Shown here piece after piece: positions 16,391 through 25,703 of a stretch of 64,000 nt of DNA (position 1 is the first letter of the stretch; each line of letters starts with the position of its first letter). The position numbers and the translations under genes are program-made. This DNA is from Rhodobacter sp. SY28-1 (GTDB lineage Bacteria > Pseudomonadota > Alphaproteobacteria > Rhodobacterales > Rhodobacteraceae): assembly GCF_005222785.1 (NCBI RefSeq), contig NZ_STGH01000002.1, positions 955,817 to 1,019,816 of the forward strand. The letters are read 5' to 3'. The notes beneath the pieces were generated by a model that ran no database searches, was not told the origin of the DNA, and saw only the letters and a program-made list of their open reading frames with translations.

Positions 16391-19243
16391 TTGCCCTTCG
16401 TCGAACTCTCCGCACTCACCAACTTCACCTTCCTCACCGGGGCCTCCCACCCCGAGGAGATGATCCTGCGCGCGACCGAGATGGACATGCCCGCCCTCGC
16501 CGTCGCCGACGTGAACTCCGTCGCCGGCATCGTCCGCGCCCATACCAAGGCGCGTGAGCTTGCCCGCGACGGCGGCCCGAAGATCCGCCTGATCCCCGCC
16601 GCCCGCATCATCCTCACCGACGGCTTCCAGGTCACAGTCCTCCCCCGCAACCGCGCTGCCTGGGGCCGCCTCTGCCGCCTCCTCAGCCTCGGCCGCCTCC
16701 GCGCCGCAAAGGGCGACTGCACGCTTCACCTCCCCGACCTTCTGCAATGGGGCGAGGGGATGGAGATGCTCCTCCTCCCCCATGGCCAGCGCCTCACCCT
16801 GGCCGACGTCGGCACGACCGCCGAGCCAAGGCTCTGGCAGTCCCACGCCCGGCAGCTGGCGAAGCGCTTCCCCGGCCAGGTCAGCCTTGCGATGGCCCCG
16901 CGCTATGACGGGCAGGACGCGACCCGCTTCGAAAGCCTCACCCGGCACGCCAAGGCGCTGAACATCCCCACCGTGGCCACCGGCCTCCCCTTCCTCCACC
17001 ACGGCAAGCGCCGCCGCCTCGCCGATGTCCTGACCGCGATCCGCCTGGGCGTCCCCGTCGACAAACTTGGCCGCCGGGCGCTGCCGAACAACGAAGGCCG
17101 CCTGCGGTCCCACACCGAAATGCTCCGCATCTTCGCGGGCCACGAAGCGGCGGTCCACCGCGCCGGAGAGATCGCCGCCCGCGCCACCTTCTCCCTGGAC
17201 GAACTCCAGTATGAATACCCCTCCGAAGTGACAGGAGGCGAAAGCGCCGCCCAGCGCCTCGCGCGCCTTGCCGAAGCGGGGCTGCACTGGCGCTATCCCG
17301 AAGGCCCCCCGGATCGCGTCCGCGCCCAGATGGCCCACGAACTCGCCCTCATCTCCAAGCTGCGGTATGAGCCCTACTTCCTCACCGTCCACGACATCGT
17401 CGACTTCGCCCGCAAACGCGGCATCCTCTGCCAAGGCCGGGGGTCCGCCGCCAATTCCGTCGTCTGCTACGCGTTGGGCGTGACCTCCGTCTCGCCGGAA
17501 ATCGGCACCATGGTCTTCGAACGCTTCATCTCCGAGGCGCGCAATGAGCCCCCCGACATCGACGTCGACTTCGAACACGAACGCCGGGAAGAGGTGATCC
17601 AGCACATCTACGAAAAATACGGCCGCCACCGCGCGGGGCTTTGCGCGACCGTCATCCACTACCGCGGCAAGCGCGCGGTGCGGGAAGTGGGCCGCGCCAT
17701 GGGCCTGTCAGAGGACACCCTCGCTGCCATGTCCAGCCAGATCTGGGGCTGGGGCGGCCCGGGCGGGGTGACCGAAACGCGGCTCAAGGAAATCGGCCTC
17801 GACCCGACCGACCGCCGCCTCCGCCAGACCATGGCGCTGATCGACGAAATCCAGGGCTTCCCTCGGCACCTGTCGCAGCACGTCGGCGGCTTCATCATCA
17901 CCGAGGGCCGCCTTGATGAACTCTGCCCCGTCGAAAACGCCACGATGGAGGATCGCACGGTGATCCCCTGGGACAAGGACGACATCGACACGCTGAAGAT
18001 CCTGAAGGTCGACATCCTGGCGCTGGGGATGCTCAGTTGCATCCGCAAGGCCTTCGACCTTCTCGACAAGCACCACCACCAGCACTTCACGCTGGCGACG
18101 CTCCCGCCCGAGGACCCGGAGACCTACCGCATGCTCTGCCGGGCGGATTCCCTGGGCGTCTTTCAGGTGGAAAGCCGCGCCCAGATGAACTTCCTGCCCC
18201 GGATGAAGCCGAAATGCTTCTACGACCTCGTCATCCAGGTCGCGATCATACGGCCCGGACCAATCCAGGGCGACATGGTGCACCCGTTCCTGCGGAGGCG
18301 AAACGGGCAGGAAAAGGTCAGCTTCCCCTCGGACGAGCTTGGTCGCGTCCTTGGCAAGACCCTCGGCGTGCCCCTCTTCCAGGAACAGGCGATGCAGATC
18401 GCCATCGTCGGCGCGGGCTTCACGCCCGACGAGGCCGACCGCCTGCGCCGATCATTGGCCACCTTCAAGAAACATGGGTCAGTCAGCGAATTCCACGACC
18501 GCTTCATCGGCGGGATGCTGGCCAAGGGCTATGACGCGGATTTCGCCCGCCGCTGCTTTGCCCAGATCGAAGGCTTCGGCAGCTACGGCTTCCCCGAAAG
18601 CCATGCGGCGAGCTTCGCACTCCTCGTCTATGCCAGCGCCTGGATCAAACGCCACCACCCCGGCATCTTCGCCTGCGCTCTCCTCAACTCCCAACCCATG
18701 GGCTTCTACGCCCCCGCACAGATCGTCCGCGATGCGCGAGAACATGGCGTGACCGTCCTGCCGCCCTGCATCCAGACCAGCCACTGGGACAACCGGATGG
18801 AATGGCTCGACCGGCCCGATCGCGACCCGGGCAAACCACCGGAACTCGCGCTCCGCCTCGGCTTCCGCCAGGTCCGCGGGATCGCCGAGGAGGAGGCGCG
18901 CTGGATCACCGGGGCGCGCGGCAACGGCTATCAGACGGTCGAGGACGTCTGGCGCCGTGCCGGTGTCGCCCCCGCCACGCTGACCCGCCTCGCCGAAGCC
19001 GACGCCTTCGCGGCCCTGGGCCTCTCCCGCCGCGATGCGCTCTGGTCCGCCGAGGCGCTGGCTGCAGGCGCGCCCCTGCCACTTTTCGCCGGGGATATGG
19101 ACGGGGAGGGGATCACCGAGCCCGCCATCGCCTTCCGCGAGATGACCATGGGCGAGGCCGTGGTCGAAGACTACGTCGCGATGCGCCTGACGCTGCGATC
19201 CCACCCGATGGCGCTGCTGCGCCCCGCGCTCGACGCTGCCTGA
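16391..19243 (+). CDS. dnaE2: Error-prone DNA polymerase ImuC/DnaE2, C-terminally short
   Basis: 950 residues from a TTG at 16391 (MPFVELSALTNFTFLTGASH as in the family); ATG 16355 is an alternative but overlaps the SOS box. DnaE2 is the SOS-induced translesion polymerase of the ImuABC system. The PHP domain is N-terminal. The polymerase aspartates are present in PDIDVDF and KVDILALGM, and the helix-hairpin-helix region is present near residue 830. The protein stops right after RLTLRSHPMALLRPALDAA. Family members usually run to about 1,080-1,120 residues and end in an OB-fold, which is absent in all frames downstream. No imuA or imuB flanks it. Catalytic activity is plausible, but OB-fold contacts should be lost. 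Confidence 0.87.
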   Translation: MPFVELSALTNFTFLTGASHPEEMILRATEMDMPALAVADVNSVAGIVRAHTKARELARDGGPKIRLIPAARIILTDGFQVTVLPRNRAAWGRLCRLLSLGRLRAAKGDCTLHLPDLLQWGEGMEMLLLPHGQRLTLADVGTTAEPRLWQSHARQLAKRFPGQVSLAMAPRYDGQDATRFESLTRHAKALNIPTVATGLPFLHHGKRRRLADVLTAIRLGVPVDKLGRRALPNNEGRLRSHTEMLRIFAGHEAAVHRAGEIAARATFSLDELQYEYPSEVTGGESAAQRLARLAEAGLHWRYPEGPPDRVRAQMAHELALISKLRYEPYFLTVHDIVDFARKRGILCQGRGSAANSVVCYALGVTSVSPEIGTMVFERFISEARNEPPDIDVDFEHERREEVIQHIYEKYGRHRAGLCATVIHYRGKRAVREVGRAMGLSEDTLAAMSSQIWGWGGPGGVTETRLKEIGLDPTDRRLRQTMALIDEIQGFPRHLSQHVGGFIITEGRLDELCPVENATMEDRTVIPWDKDDIDTLKILKVDILALGMLSCIRKAFDLLDKHHHQHFTLATLPPEDPETYRMLCRADSLGVFQVESRAQMNFLPRMKPKCFYDLVIQVAIIRPGPIQGDMVHPFLRRRNGQEKVSFPSDELGRVLGKTLGVPLFQEQAMQIAIVGAGFTPDEADRLRRSLATFKKHGSVSEFHDRFIGGMLAKGYDADFARRCFAQIEGFGSYGFPESHAASFALLVYASAWIKRHHPGIFACALLNSQPMGFYAPAQIVRDAREHGVTVLPPCIQTSHWDNRMEWLDRPDRDPGKPPELALRLGFRQVRGIAEEEARWITGARGNGYQTVEDVWRRAGVAPATLTRLAEADAFAALGLSRRDALWSAEALAAGAPLPLFAGDMDGEGITEPAIAFREMTMGEAVVEDYVAMRLTLRSHPMALLRPALDAA

Positions 19244-19332
19244 ACAGGGAAGCCACCTCGGGGCCCATCGAGGGCCCGCTCGGCGGCGCATCCGCGGGTC
19301 TGTCGGATACCACTGCGCCCGTGGCCAATGTC

Positions 19333-19579
19333 GATGCCTCCGGCGGGAGTATTTGGGAAAAGAGCAAATGCAAGCCCAGGCCTGCTTTCTCGGACAATGC
19401 ACCCCGGCGGTCGGCACCTCTTACAGTGCGAAGGGAGAGCTTCCCACGCCGCCGGGGCGACTTGCCCTTTTGCGGTCATCGGGACTCCTCCCTGTACCGC
19501 CGGGAAAGACAACCGCAAAAGGGTAAAGAAACCTTCTAGTCCCTTGCTCTTTTCGACAAATACTCCCGCCGGAGGCATC
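19333..19579. repeat. 247-bp composite inverted-repeat element (MITE-like)
   Basis: Two 35-bp arms in inverted orientation (19333-19367 and 19544-19579) share GATGCCTCCGGCGGGAGTAT and an AAAAGAGCAA tail. They enclose 176 bp with two further perfect stems: CCCCGGCGG/CCGCCGGGG (19402-19410 with 19449-19457) and CCCTTTTGCGGT/ACCGCAAAAGGG (19465-19476 with 19512-19523). The arrangement could be a miniature mobile element or a structured RNA. It lies in the 496-bp gap between dnaE2 and selD; the rest of the gap shows no convincing gene. Arms of this sequence type recur in Rhodobacteraceae as I recall. Confidence 0.55.
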
Positions 19580-19739
19580 CGCCCTCTCCACCCTCACTCC
19601 CCGCCCCATCATCTTCCGCGGCAGCGCTGTCCGAGGGGTTCGATGCCCCGAGGACAGCTGCCCCGCTCAGGCAATGGCCTTTCCGCCCCGCCTGCGCTAT
19701 CCCCGACCCGAAACCCCCAACCCAAGACTCCAGCCGCCG

Positions 19740-21917
19740 ATGACCCCCGCCTATCCACAGATCAAGGACCTCGTGCTGATCGGCGGCGGTCACAGCCACG
19801 CGCTGGTCCTCAGGATGTGGGCGATGTCCCCCCTGCCCGGCACCCGCCTCACACTCATCAATCCCGACCCCGCCGCGCCCTATACAGGCATGCTCCCCGG
19901 CGTCATCGCCGGGCACTACCGGCGCGAGGAGCTGATGATCGACCTTGTCCGCCTCACCCGGTTCGCCGGTGCCCGCCTGATCCTCGACCGCGCCACCGGC
20001 ATCGACCGCGACGCCCGGCTTGTCCACCTCGCGGGCCGCCCGCCCCTCCCCTACGACCTCGCCGCCATCGACATCGGCATCACCTCTGATCTGCCCGGCG
20101 CGCCCGCCACCATCGCCGCCAAGCCGCTCGGCCCCTACGCCGCCGCGTGGGAGACTTTCCTTACCGGCCGCCTGCCCAACCCCCGCATCACCATCCTGGG
20201 CGCGGGCCTTGGCGGGGTGGAGCTGGCCCTCGCCTCTTCCCACCGGTTGCAGGCCCTTGGCGCAGACGCACAAGTCACCCTGATCGACCGCGCCGACCAG
20301 TTCCTGCCCGCCCTGTCGCGCAACGCCCGCACCAGCCTCGGCCGCTACCTCGCGCAGGCCGGGGTCACCCTGCGCCTTGGCACCGCCGTCACGGCAACCG
20401 ACGCCACCTCCGTCACTCTCGCCAGCGGCGAAACCCTGCCCTCCGACTTCACCCTCACCGCGACCGGAGCCCGCCCGCATCCCTGGCTCGCGAACACCGG
20501 CCTCGACCACCAGGACGGCTTCCTCCTGACCGACGTCACCCTGCGCACCTCCGACCCGCTGATCTTCGCGTCCGGCGACTGTGCCACGATGACCGACGCC
20601 CCGCGCCCCAAGGCCGGAGTCTTCGCCGTCCGTGCCGCTCCGGTCCTTCTCCACAACCTCCGCGCCGCCCTGACCGGGAAACCGCTGAAACCCTTCCGCC
20701 CGCAGTCCGACTACCTGAAGCTCATCGCCCTGGGCGCCCAAACCGCGCTCGCCGAGAAATGGGGGCTCACCGCCACCGGCCCCCGGCTCTGGCGCCTCAA
20801 GGACCGGATCGACCGCCGCTTCATGGACCGCTTCGGCGCCTATCCGCAGATGCCCCGGCCCAAGGCCCCGACGGACGCCACCAAGGGCCTCGCCGCCCAC
20901 CTGAACCAGCGCCCCCTCTGCGGCGGCTGCGGCGCGAAACTGGGCCCGGACGTCCTCTCCCAGGCCCTCGTCACCCTGCCCGCCCCCGCGCGCCTCGAGG
21001 TCCGCTCTGGCCCCGGCGACGATGCCGCGATCCTTGCCACCCCAAACGGGGCGCAGGTCCTCACCACCGACCACCTCCGCGCCTTCAGCCACGATCCCCG
21101 CCTGATGGCCCGGATCGCCGCGCTCCATGCGATGGGAGACGTCTGGGCGATGGGCGCCGAACCGCAGGTGGCCCTCGCCCAGATCACCCTTCCACCCCTC
21201 GGCCCCGACCTCCAGACCCGCATGCTGGCCGAGATCATGGATCAGGCCGCGCAGACCTTCCGCGACGCCGGGGCCGACATCGTGGGCGGCCATTCCACCG
21301 AAGGGGCGGAACTGACCATCGGCTTCACCGTGACCGGCACCGCCACGCGCCCCATCGGCAAAGGCGGCGCGCAAGCGGGCGACGCGCTGATCCTGACGAA
21401 ACCCCTCGGCTCCGGCACCATCCTCGCGGCCGAGATGGCGATGGCGCAGGTCCCTGGCCTCCTGATGGGCGAAATCTGGACCGCCTGCATCGGGCAGATG
21501 ACCCGCGCGCAAGGGTCTGCGGCCACGATCCTTGCGCCCCATGCCCATGCCATGACCGATGTCACCGGCTTCGGTCTGGCAGGGCACCTGCTGGAAATAC
21601 TCGACGCCTCACAGGTCGCCGCGACGATCCGGCTGGGCGACATCCCCCTGATGCCCGGTGCGGTGGAGCTTGCTCAGGCAGGCCAAGGCTCCTCGCTGCA
21701 TCCGGCGAACCTGGCCGCCGTCAGCTGGCGGATGAGCGCGCCGGCGGACCCCCGCAGCGATCTTCTGTCCGATCCCCAGACTGCGGGCGGACTGCTTGCC
21801 GCTGTTCCGGCGGACCGCGCCAAGGATCTGATCTCCGCTCTCGGGGCTGCTGGCCATGATGCCGCAATTGTCGGGACGATCACCGCAGGCATACCGCACT
21901 TGACGGTTGTCGCCTGA
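19740..21917 (+). CDS. selD: NADH-dehydrogenase-like / selenide, water dikinase fusion
   Basis: 725 residues; ATG 19740 gives MTPAYPQIKDLVLIGGGHSHA. Residues about 10-360 are a pyridine-nucleotide-disulphide oxidoreductase (FAD motif IGGGHSHA, second nucleotide motif ILGAGLGGVELALA, closing SGDCATM). Residues about 385-725 are SelD, which makes selenophosphate from selenide and ATP. The SelD active site uses cysteines (C394 and C397 in LCGGCGAKLG), not selenocysteine, and the ATP motif DDAAI is present. The flavin domain may reduce a selenium species before phosphorylation; this is inference. It is convergent with mnmH, 4 bp apart, and both serve tRNA selenation. Confidence 0.92.
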   Translation: MTPAYPQIKDLVLIGGGHSHALVLRMWAMSPLPGTRLTLINPDPAAPYTGMLPGVIAGHYRREELMIDLVRLTRFAGARLILDRATGIDRDARLVHLAGRPPLPYDLAAIDIGITSDLPGAPATIAAKPLGPYAAAWETFLTGRLPNPRITILGAGLGGVELALASSHRLQALGADAQVTLIDRADQFLPALSRNARTSLGRYLAQAGVTLRLGTAVTATDATSVTLASGETLPSDFTLTATGARPHPWLANTGLDHQDGFLLTDVTLRTSDPLIFASGDCATMTDAPRPKAGVFAVRAAPVLLHNLRAALTGKPLKPFRPQSDYLKLIALGAQTALAEKWGLTATGPRLWRLKDRIDRRFMDRFGAYPQMPRPKAPTDATKGLAAHLNQRPLCGGCGAKLGPDVLSQALVTLPAPARLEVRSGPGDDAAILATPNGAQVLTTDHLRAFSHDPRLMARIAALHAMGDVWAMGAEPQVALAQITLPPLGPDLQTRMLAEIMDQAAQTFRDAGADIVGGHSTEGAELTIGFTVTGTATRPIGKGGAQAGDALILTKPLGSGTILAAEMAMAQVPGLLMGEIWTACIGQMTRAQGSAATILAPHAHAMTDVTGFGLAGHLLEILDASQVAATIRLGDIPLMPGAVELAQAGQGSSLHPANLAAVSWRMSAPADPRSDLLSDPQTAGGLLAAVPADRAKDLISALGAAGHDAAIVGTITAGIPHLTVVA

Positions 21918-21921
21918 CGTT

Positions 21922-22977
21922 TCAGCCCTTGGCCAAGGTCCTGATCGCCGCCGCGACCCGCTCGGCCACGCCGGGAAGGTCTGCGGCGGCAAGACTGTCC
22001 ACCGCCAGTTCCGCGACCGGCACCGCCATCCGCGCCCGGTGCTTGCCATAGCGCGGATCATAGTGCCGCTCCATCAGGCTGTCAGCCAGCTCCGCATGGT
22101 CGCCCGCCGCCGCCAGCGCCAGCCAACCCTCGATCACCTCAGCCGCATGCATGGGTCGCAGAAGGCCCACCGTCGCCGCCAGCCGATCCGTCTCTGCCGT
22201 CAGGTCGGCATAGGCCCGCGCCAGATACTCCGCCCGCACGGACCTCGGGGCCGCGATCGACACGCGGGGGGCCGCAACCATCGCCTTCCAGATCTCCGGC
22301 GGCAGGCGGCAGTTGCCGATCTTGGAGCTTTCCGCCTCGACCACCACGGGCCGCGTCGGGTCAAGCCCCGCGAGGGCCAGCGCCAGCGCCCCCTCGAAAG
22401 CCTTCTGCGACGGCTGAACCCCGACGTTGCCGAACAAGGACCCGCGATGCCGCGCCAGCCCCTCAAGGTCGATCACCTGCACCCCGAACTGCGGCAGCAG
22501 GTTCAAGACCTCGGTCTTGGCCGATCCGGTATTGCCGTCCAGCACCACCACCGGCGCGCGGACCGGCGTGTCATAGACCTCGCGCACCACGAGGCTCCTC
22601 CAGGTCTTGTAGCCGCCGACCAGCGTTTCAACCCGCCAGCCGATCTGCCCAAGGATCGTCGCAAACGACCCCGACCGCTGCCCGCCCCGCCAGCAATAGA
22701 CCAGAGGCCGCCAGCCCCCGCCCTTCTCGGCCAAAGGACCCTGCAGATGGATCGAGGCATTCTTCGCCACCAGCGCCGCCCCGATCTTGCGCGCCGAAAA
22801 CGGGCTGACCTGCTTGTAGATCGTACCCACCCGCGCCCGCTCCTCGTCGTCCAGCACGGGAAGCGAGACAGCCCCGGGCAGGTGATCCTCGGCGTACTCC
22901 GCAGGGGCACGGACGTCGATGATGTCATCGAAGCCATGCGTCGCCAGATCGGTCAGAGAGGTCAGGGTGATTGCCAT
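21922..22977 (-). CDS. mnmH: tRNA 2-selenouridine synthase
   Basis: 351 residues from ATG 22977; a GTG directly before it (22980) is an alternative. MnmH/SelU replaces sulfur in 2-thiouridine-34 of tRNAs for Lys, Glu and Gln with selenium from selenophosphate, through a geranylated intermediate. The N-terminal rhodanese domain has its cysteine in VYCWRGGQRSG (C95). A P-loop (DGNTGSAKTEVL, near 148) starts the C-terminal ATP-binding-like domain. No upstream ribosome site is strong. Together with the adjacent selD it is enough for selenouridine formation; no selA/selB genes are in the window. Confidence 0.93.
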   Translation of the reverse strand: MAITLTSLTDLATHGFDDIIDVRAPAEYAEDHLPGAVSLPVLDDEERARVGTIYKQVSPFSARKIGAALVAKNASIHLQGPLAEKGGGWRPLVYCWRGGQRSGSFATILGQIGWRVETLVGGYKTWRSLVVREVYDTPVRAPVVVLDGNTGSAKTEVLNLLPQFGVQVIDLEGLARHRGSLFGNVGVQPSQKAFEGALALALAGLDPTRPVVVEAESSKIGNCRLPPEIWKAMVAAPRVSIAAPRSVRAEYLARAYADLTAETDRLAATVGLLRPMHAAEVIEGWLALAAAGDHAELADSLMERHYDPRYGKHRARMAVPVAELAVDSLAAADLPGVAERVAAAIRTLAKG

Positions 22978-23065
22978 CACGAAACTCTTACCGAACCCGG
23001 CGGAAAGGTGCCAGAGCGCGTGAAGCGCCGGATTTCCCCACTCGCCTTACGCCCGGGAAAGGCGC

Positions 23066-23683
23066 ATGATTCCATCCATGCGCAGCCTTGCCCTGATCCT
23101 GTCGCTTTGCACTACCGGCCCGGTCCTTGCAGGGTCGGAACCCTCGCGCCTGACCGAAGCCGCGCGCGATCAGGTCGGTGTGACCGTGACCTACGATCCG
23201 GCCTATGTCAGTCTCGACTTCCCCGGCGGCGACCTGCCGCGTGACCGGGGCGTCTGCACCGATGTGGTGATCCGCGCGCTGCGCGACGGCTGGGGGATTG
23301 ACCTGCAACTGGCCGTGAACCGCGACATGAAGGCCAATTTCGCCGCCTACCCGCCGCTCTGGGGCCTCAGCCGGACCGACCGCAACATCGACCACCGCCG
23401 CGTGCCGAACCTGCAGACGCTGTTCAGTCGCGTCGGGGCCGAACAGCCCCTGGATGAACTTCCCGCGCCGTTCCTGCCCGGCGACATCGTGACCTGGAAG
23501 CTGCCCGGCAACCTTGACCACATCGGCATCGTCTCGGACCAGCGGTCTGCGGACGGCACGCCGCTGATCCTGCACAACATCGGCCGGGGCGCGCAGGAGG
23601 AAGACATCCTGTTCGCCTACCCGATGACCGGCCACTACCGGATCGGCGCGGATGAGGCCGAAAAGCTTCGCTCTCTGCAGTAG
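23066..23683 (+). CDS. DUF1287-family secreted protein
   Basis: 205 residues; start ATG 23066 with a GAAAGG element just upstream (ATG 23078 is possible). A Sec signal peptide covers about residues 1-22. The mature part has the pattern of the DUF1287 family, an NlpC/P60-like cysteine-peptidase fold: the nucleophile-type cysteine in RGVCTDVVIRALR (about 62-74), then PGDIVTWKL and DHIGIVSD (about 137-158) carrying the histidine. A periplasmic amidase or peptidase role is inferred from the fold only. It is convergent with the fasciclin gene across a strong terminator. Confidence 0.8.
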   Translation: MIPSMRSLALILSLCTTGPVLAGSEPSRLTEAARDQVGVTVTYDPAYVSLDFPGGDLPRDRGVCTDVVIRALRDGWGIDLQLAVNRDMKANFAAYPPLWGLSRTDRNIDHRRVPNLQTLFSRVGAEQPLDELPAPFLPGDIVTWKLPGNLDHIGIVSDQRSADGTPLILHNIGRGAQEEDILFAYPMTGHYRIGADEAEKLRSLQ

Positions 23684-23719
23684 GTCGCACCCGGCAACGG
23701 AATGCCTTCGCATGAAAAC

Positions 23720-23739
23720 GGGGGGCCAACCGGCCCCCC
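23720..23739. terminator. Bidirectional terminator hairpin
   Basis: GGGGGGCC (23720-23727) pairs with GGCCCCCC (23732-23739) around an AACC loop. On the minus strand it is followed by GTTTTC, so it would best terminate the fasciclin gene; on the plus strand there is no U-run. Confidence 0.75.
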
Positions 23740-23765
23740 TCACTCGCAACTCACCAGACCTAGGG

Positions 23766-24176
23766 TCAGGCTGGCATCATCACCGTGTCGATGACGTGGA
23801 TCACGCCGTTCGACGCGCCAAGATCGGCCGAACTGACCTTGGCCTTGCCGACATGGACCGACCCGTCCTTGCCGGTCACGGTGACTTTCTCGCCACCCAA
23901 AGTAGCGATCTCGGACGACTTGCCGGTGAACTCCGACGCCATGTGCTTGCCCGAGACGACATGCAGTTTCAGGATGGCCGTCAGCTTGGCCTTGTTCGCA
24001 GGCAGGACCAGATCATCGACGGTCCCGGCGGGCAGCTTGGCGAAGGCTTCGTTCGAGGGGGCGAAGACCGTGAAAGGTCCGGTGCCGCCCAAGGCAGAGG
24101 TCAGGTTGGCCGCAGAAAGCGCGGTCACAAGTGTCGAGAAGGCCGGGTTACCGGCGGCAGTTTCAACAATGTTCAT
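23766..24176 (-). CDS. Fasciclin (FAS1) domain protein without signal peptide
   Basis: 136 residues from ATG 24176 with AAAGGA upstream; a longer in-frame extension to 24377 lacks a ribosome site. It is a single FAS1 domain: the H1 box TGPFTVFAPSNEAFAKLP and the H2-type box GVIHVIDTVMMP at the C-terminus are both clear. FAS1 domains mediate adhesion and are usually exported; this one starts directly with MNIVETAAGNPAFSTLV and has no signal peptide or lipobox. Single-domain FAS1 proteins without a signal occur in other bacteria. A terminator follows it. Confidence 0.88.
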   Translation of the reverse strand: MNIVETAAGNPAFSTLVTALSAANLTSALGGTGPFTVFAPSNEAFAKLPAGTVDDLVLPANKAKLTAILKLHVVSGKHMASEFTGKSSEIATLGGEKVTVTGKDGSVHVGKAKVSSADLGASNGVIHVIDTVMMPA

Positions 24177-24427
24177 GAAAGTCCTTTTGTGCGGACGGAT
24201 GGCCCGCTTCATTAGATATGGCGCCTTGGTCGGGCAATTGTAAGTGACACGCCCGGGTTTATTCAAAGGCGCATCACTATCGCGCCAAGGTTGTTTCGGG
24301 CGCTTGAGGGCGGTCGGGCGGAACCCGTGCGCCATAGTGATAGCAAATCCTAAGATTTCCCTAACATCCAAGACCAAGGTGTTAATATTGAAGGCTTATC
24401 CGATTCTGTCCACCGTGGACACTTCCC

Positions 24428-25579
24428 TCAGAACCCGGCCTCCAGCCGGTCCACCAGCGCCGCCAGCATCCCTCGACACCGCTCGATCTGCTCCACCGAG
24501 ACAAACTCGTCCGGCTTGTGCCCCTGCGCCATTGACCCAGGCCCGCAGATCACCGTCGGCACGCCCAGCCGGGCATCGAACAGCCCGCCTTCCGTCCCGA
24601 AGGCCACCTTCATCGTCCCGTTCGCCCCGGTCAGCCCCTTCACGAACCGCACCACCTCGGCGTCTGACGGCGTCCCGAGGCCCGGGTAGTCCCACAGCCG
24701 CTCCACCGTGATAGCCGCCTCCGGAAACTCGCCCCGCAAGGGCGCGACGATCGCCTCGGCCTCCGCTTCCAGCCGCCCGATCAAGCCCGCCACGTCCTCA
24801 CCAGCAAGGGACCGGATCTCGAAATCCAGCACGGCATGGTTCGGCACGATGTTGACCTGCACCCCGCCCGACATCTTGCCCACATGCAGCGTCGTGTAGG
24901 GCACGTCATAGTCCCCGTCCCGAAGCCCCGTCGCCGCGACCTCGGCCTGCACACGGCGCACCGCGCCCAGGAAATCCCCCGACAGATGCAGAGCGTTCAG
25001 CGCCAGCGGGGCCAGAGCCGAATGCCCCTCGCGCCCCCGGCAGGTTGCCCGAAGCGCGACCTTTCCCTTGTGCCCGGTCGCGACCTGCATTCCCGTCGGT
25101 TCCCCCACGATGCAGAACCGGGGTTTGACCGGGGCCGCCGCCAGAAGGTCGATCAGCGACCGCACACCCATGCAGCCGATCTCCTCGTCATAGGACAGCG
25201 CCAGGTGCAGCGGCACCTTCAGCGGACGGCGCGCGGCCAGCAGCATCGCCTCCACCGCACAGGCCACGAACCCCTTCATGTCCGCCGCACCCCGCCCGTA
25301 ATAACGGCCTCGCGCCTCGGTCAGCGCGAAGGGGGGCACGGTCCAGTCCTGCCCCTCGACCGGCACGACATCGGTATGGCCCGACAGCATGACCCCACCC
25401 ACCGCGCCGGGCCCGGTCGAGGCGAAAAGGTTCGCCTTGCCGCCGCCCGCATCCGGTACCAGCGTGACAGTCAGTCTGGCCGCTTCCAGCAGATCGCGGA
25501 CATAGCCCATCAAAGCCATGTTCGGCCGATGGCTGACCGTGTCGAACGCCACAAGCTGCCCCAGTATCTCGCGCATCAT
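24428..25579 (-). CDS. argE: Acetylornithine deacetylase (M20 family)
   Basis: 383 residues; start at the first of two ATGs (25579) behind AAGGGAGA. The M20 metallopeptidase features are intact: SGHTDVVPV (metal His and Asp), GRGAADMKGF (bridging Asp), SYDEEIGCMG (catalytic and metal Glu), and the late histidine in AQGHKPDEFV. It deacetylates N-acetylornithine in arginine synthesis. Assignment as ArgE instead of another M20 amidohydrolase rests on overall resemblance. The 251-bp spacer between it and the fasciclin gene upstream (24177-24427) holds no gene and presumably its promoter. Confidence 0.86.
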   Translation of the reverse strand: MMREILGQLVAFDTVSHRPNMALMGYVRDLLEAARLTVTLVPDAGGGKANLFASTGPGAVGGVMLSGHTDVVPVEGQDWTVPPFALTEARGRYYGRGAADMKGFVACAVEAMLLAARRPLKVPLHLALSYDEEIGCMGVRSLIDLLAAAPVKPRFCIVGEPTGMQVATGHKGKVALRATCRGREGHSALAPLALNALHLSGDFLGAVRRVQAEVAATGLRDGDYDVPYTTLHVGKMSGGVQVNIVPNHAVLDFEIRSLAGEDVAGLIGRLEAEAEAIVAPLRGEFPEAAITVERLWDYPGLGTPSDAEVVRFVKGLTGANGTMKVAFGTEGGLFDARLGVPTVICGPGSMAQGHKPDEFVSVEQIERCRGMLAALVDRLEAGF

Positions 25580-25703
25580 CGTCTCCCTTTCGTCCGTGCT
25601 AGCGCGAAATCCACCGCCCGGAAAGCACCCGATCCGTGCGTTCCGCCCTTGTCGCCATGCGCGGGCTTTGCGAGACTCGCCGCATCTTTGCCGAAAGTGT
25701 CCG

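Noticed and set aside
19740..21917. SelD as a selenoprotein
   Set aside because: The active-site motif has cysteine codons (TGC) and no in-frame TGA.
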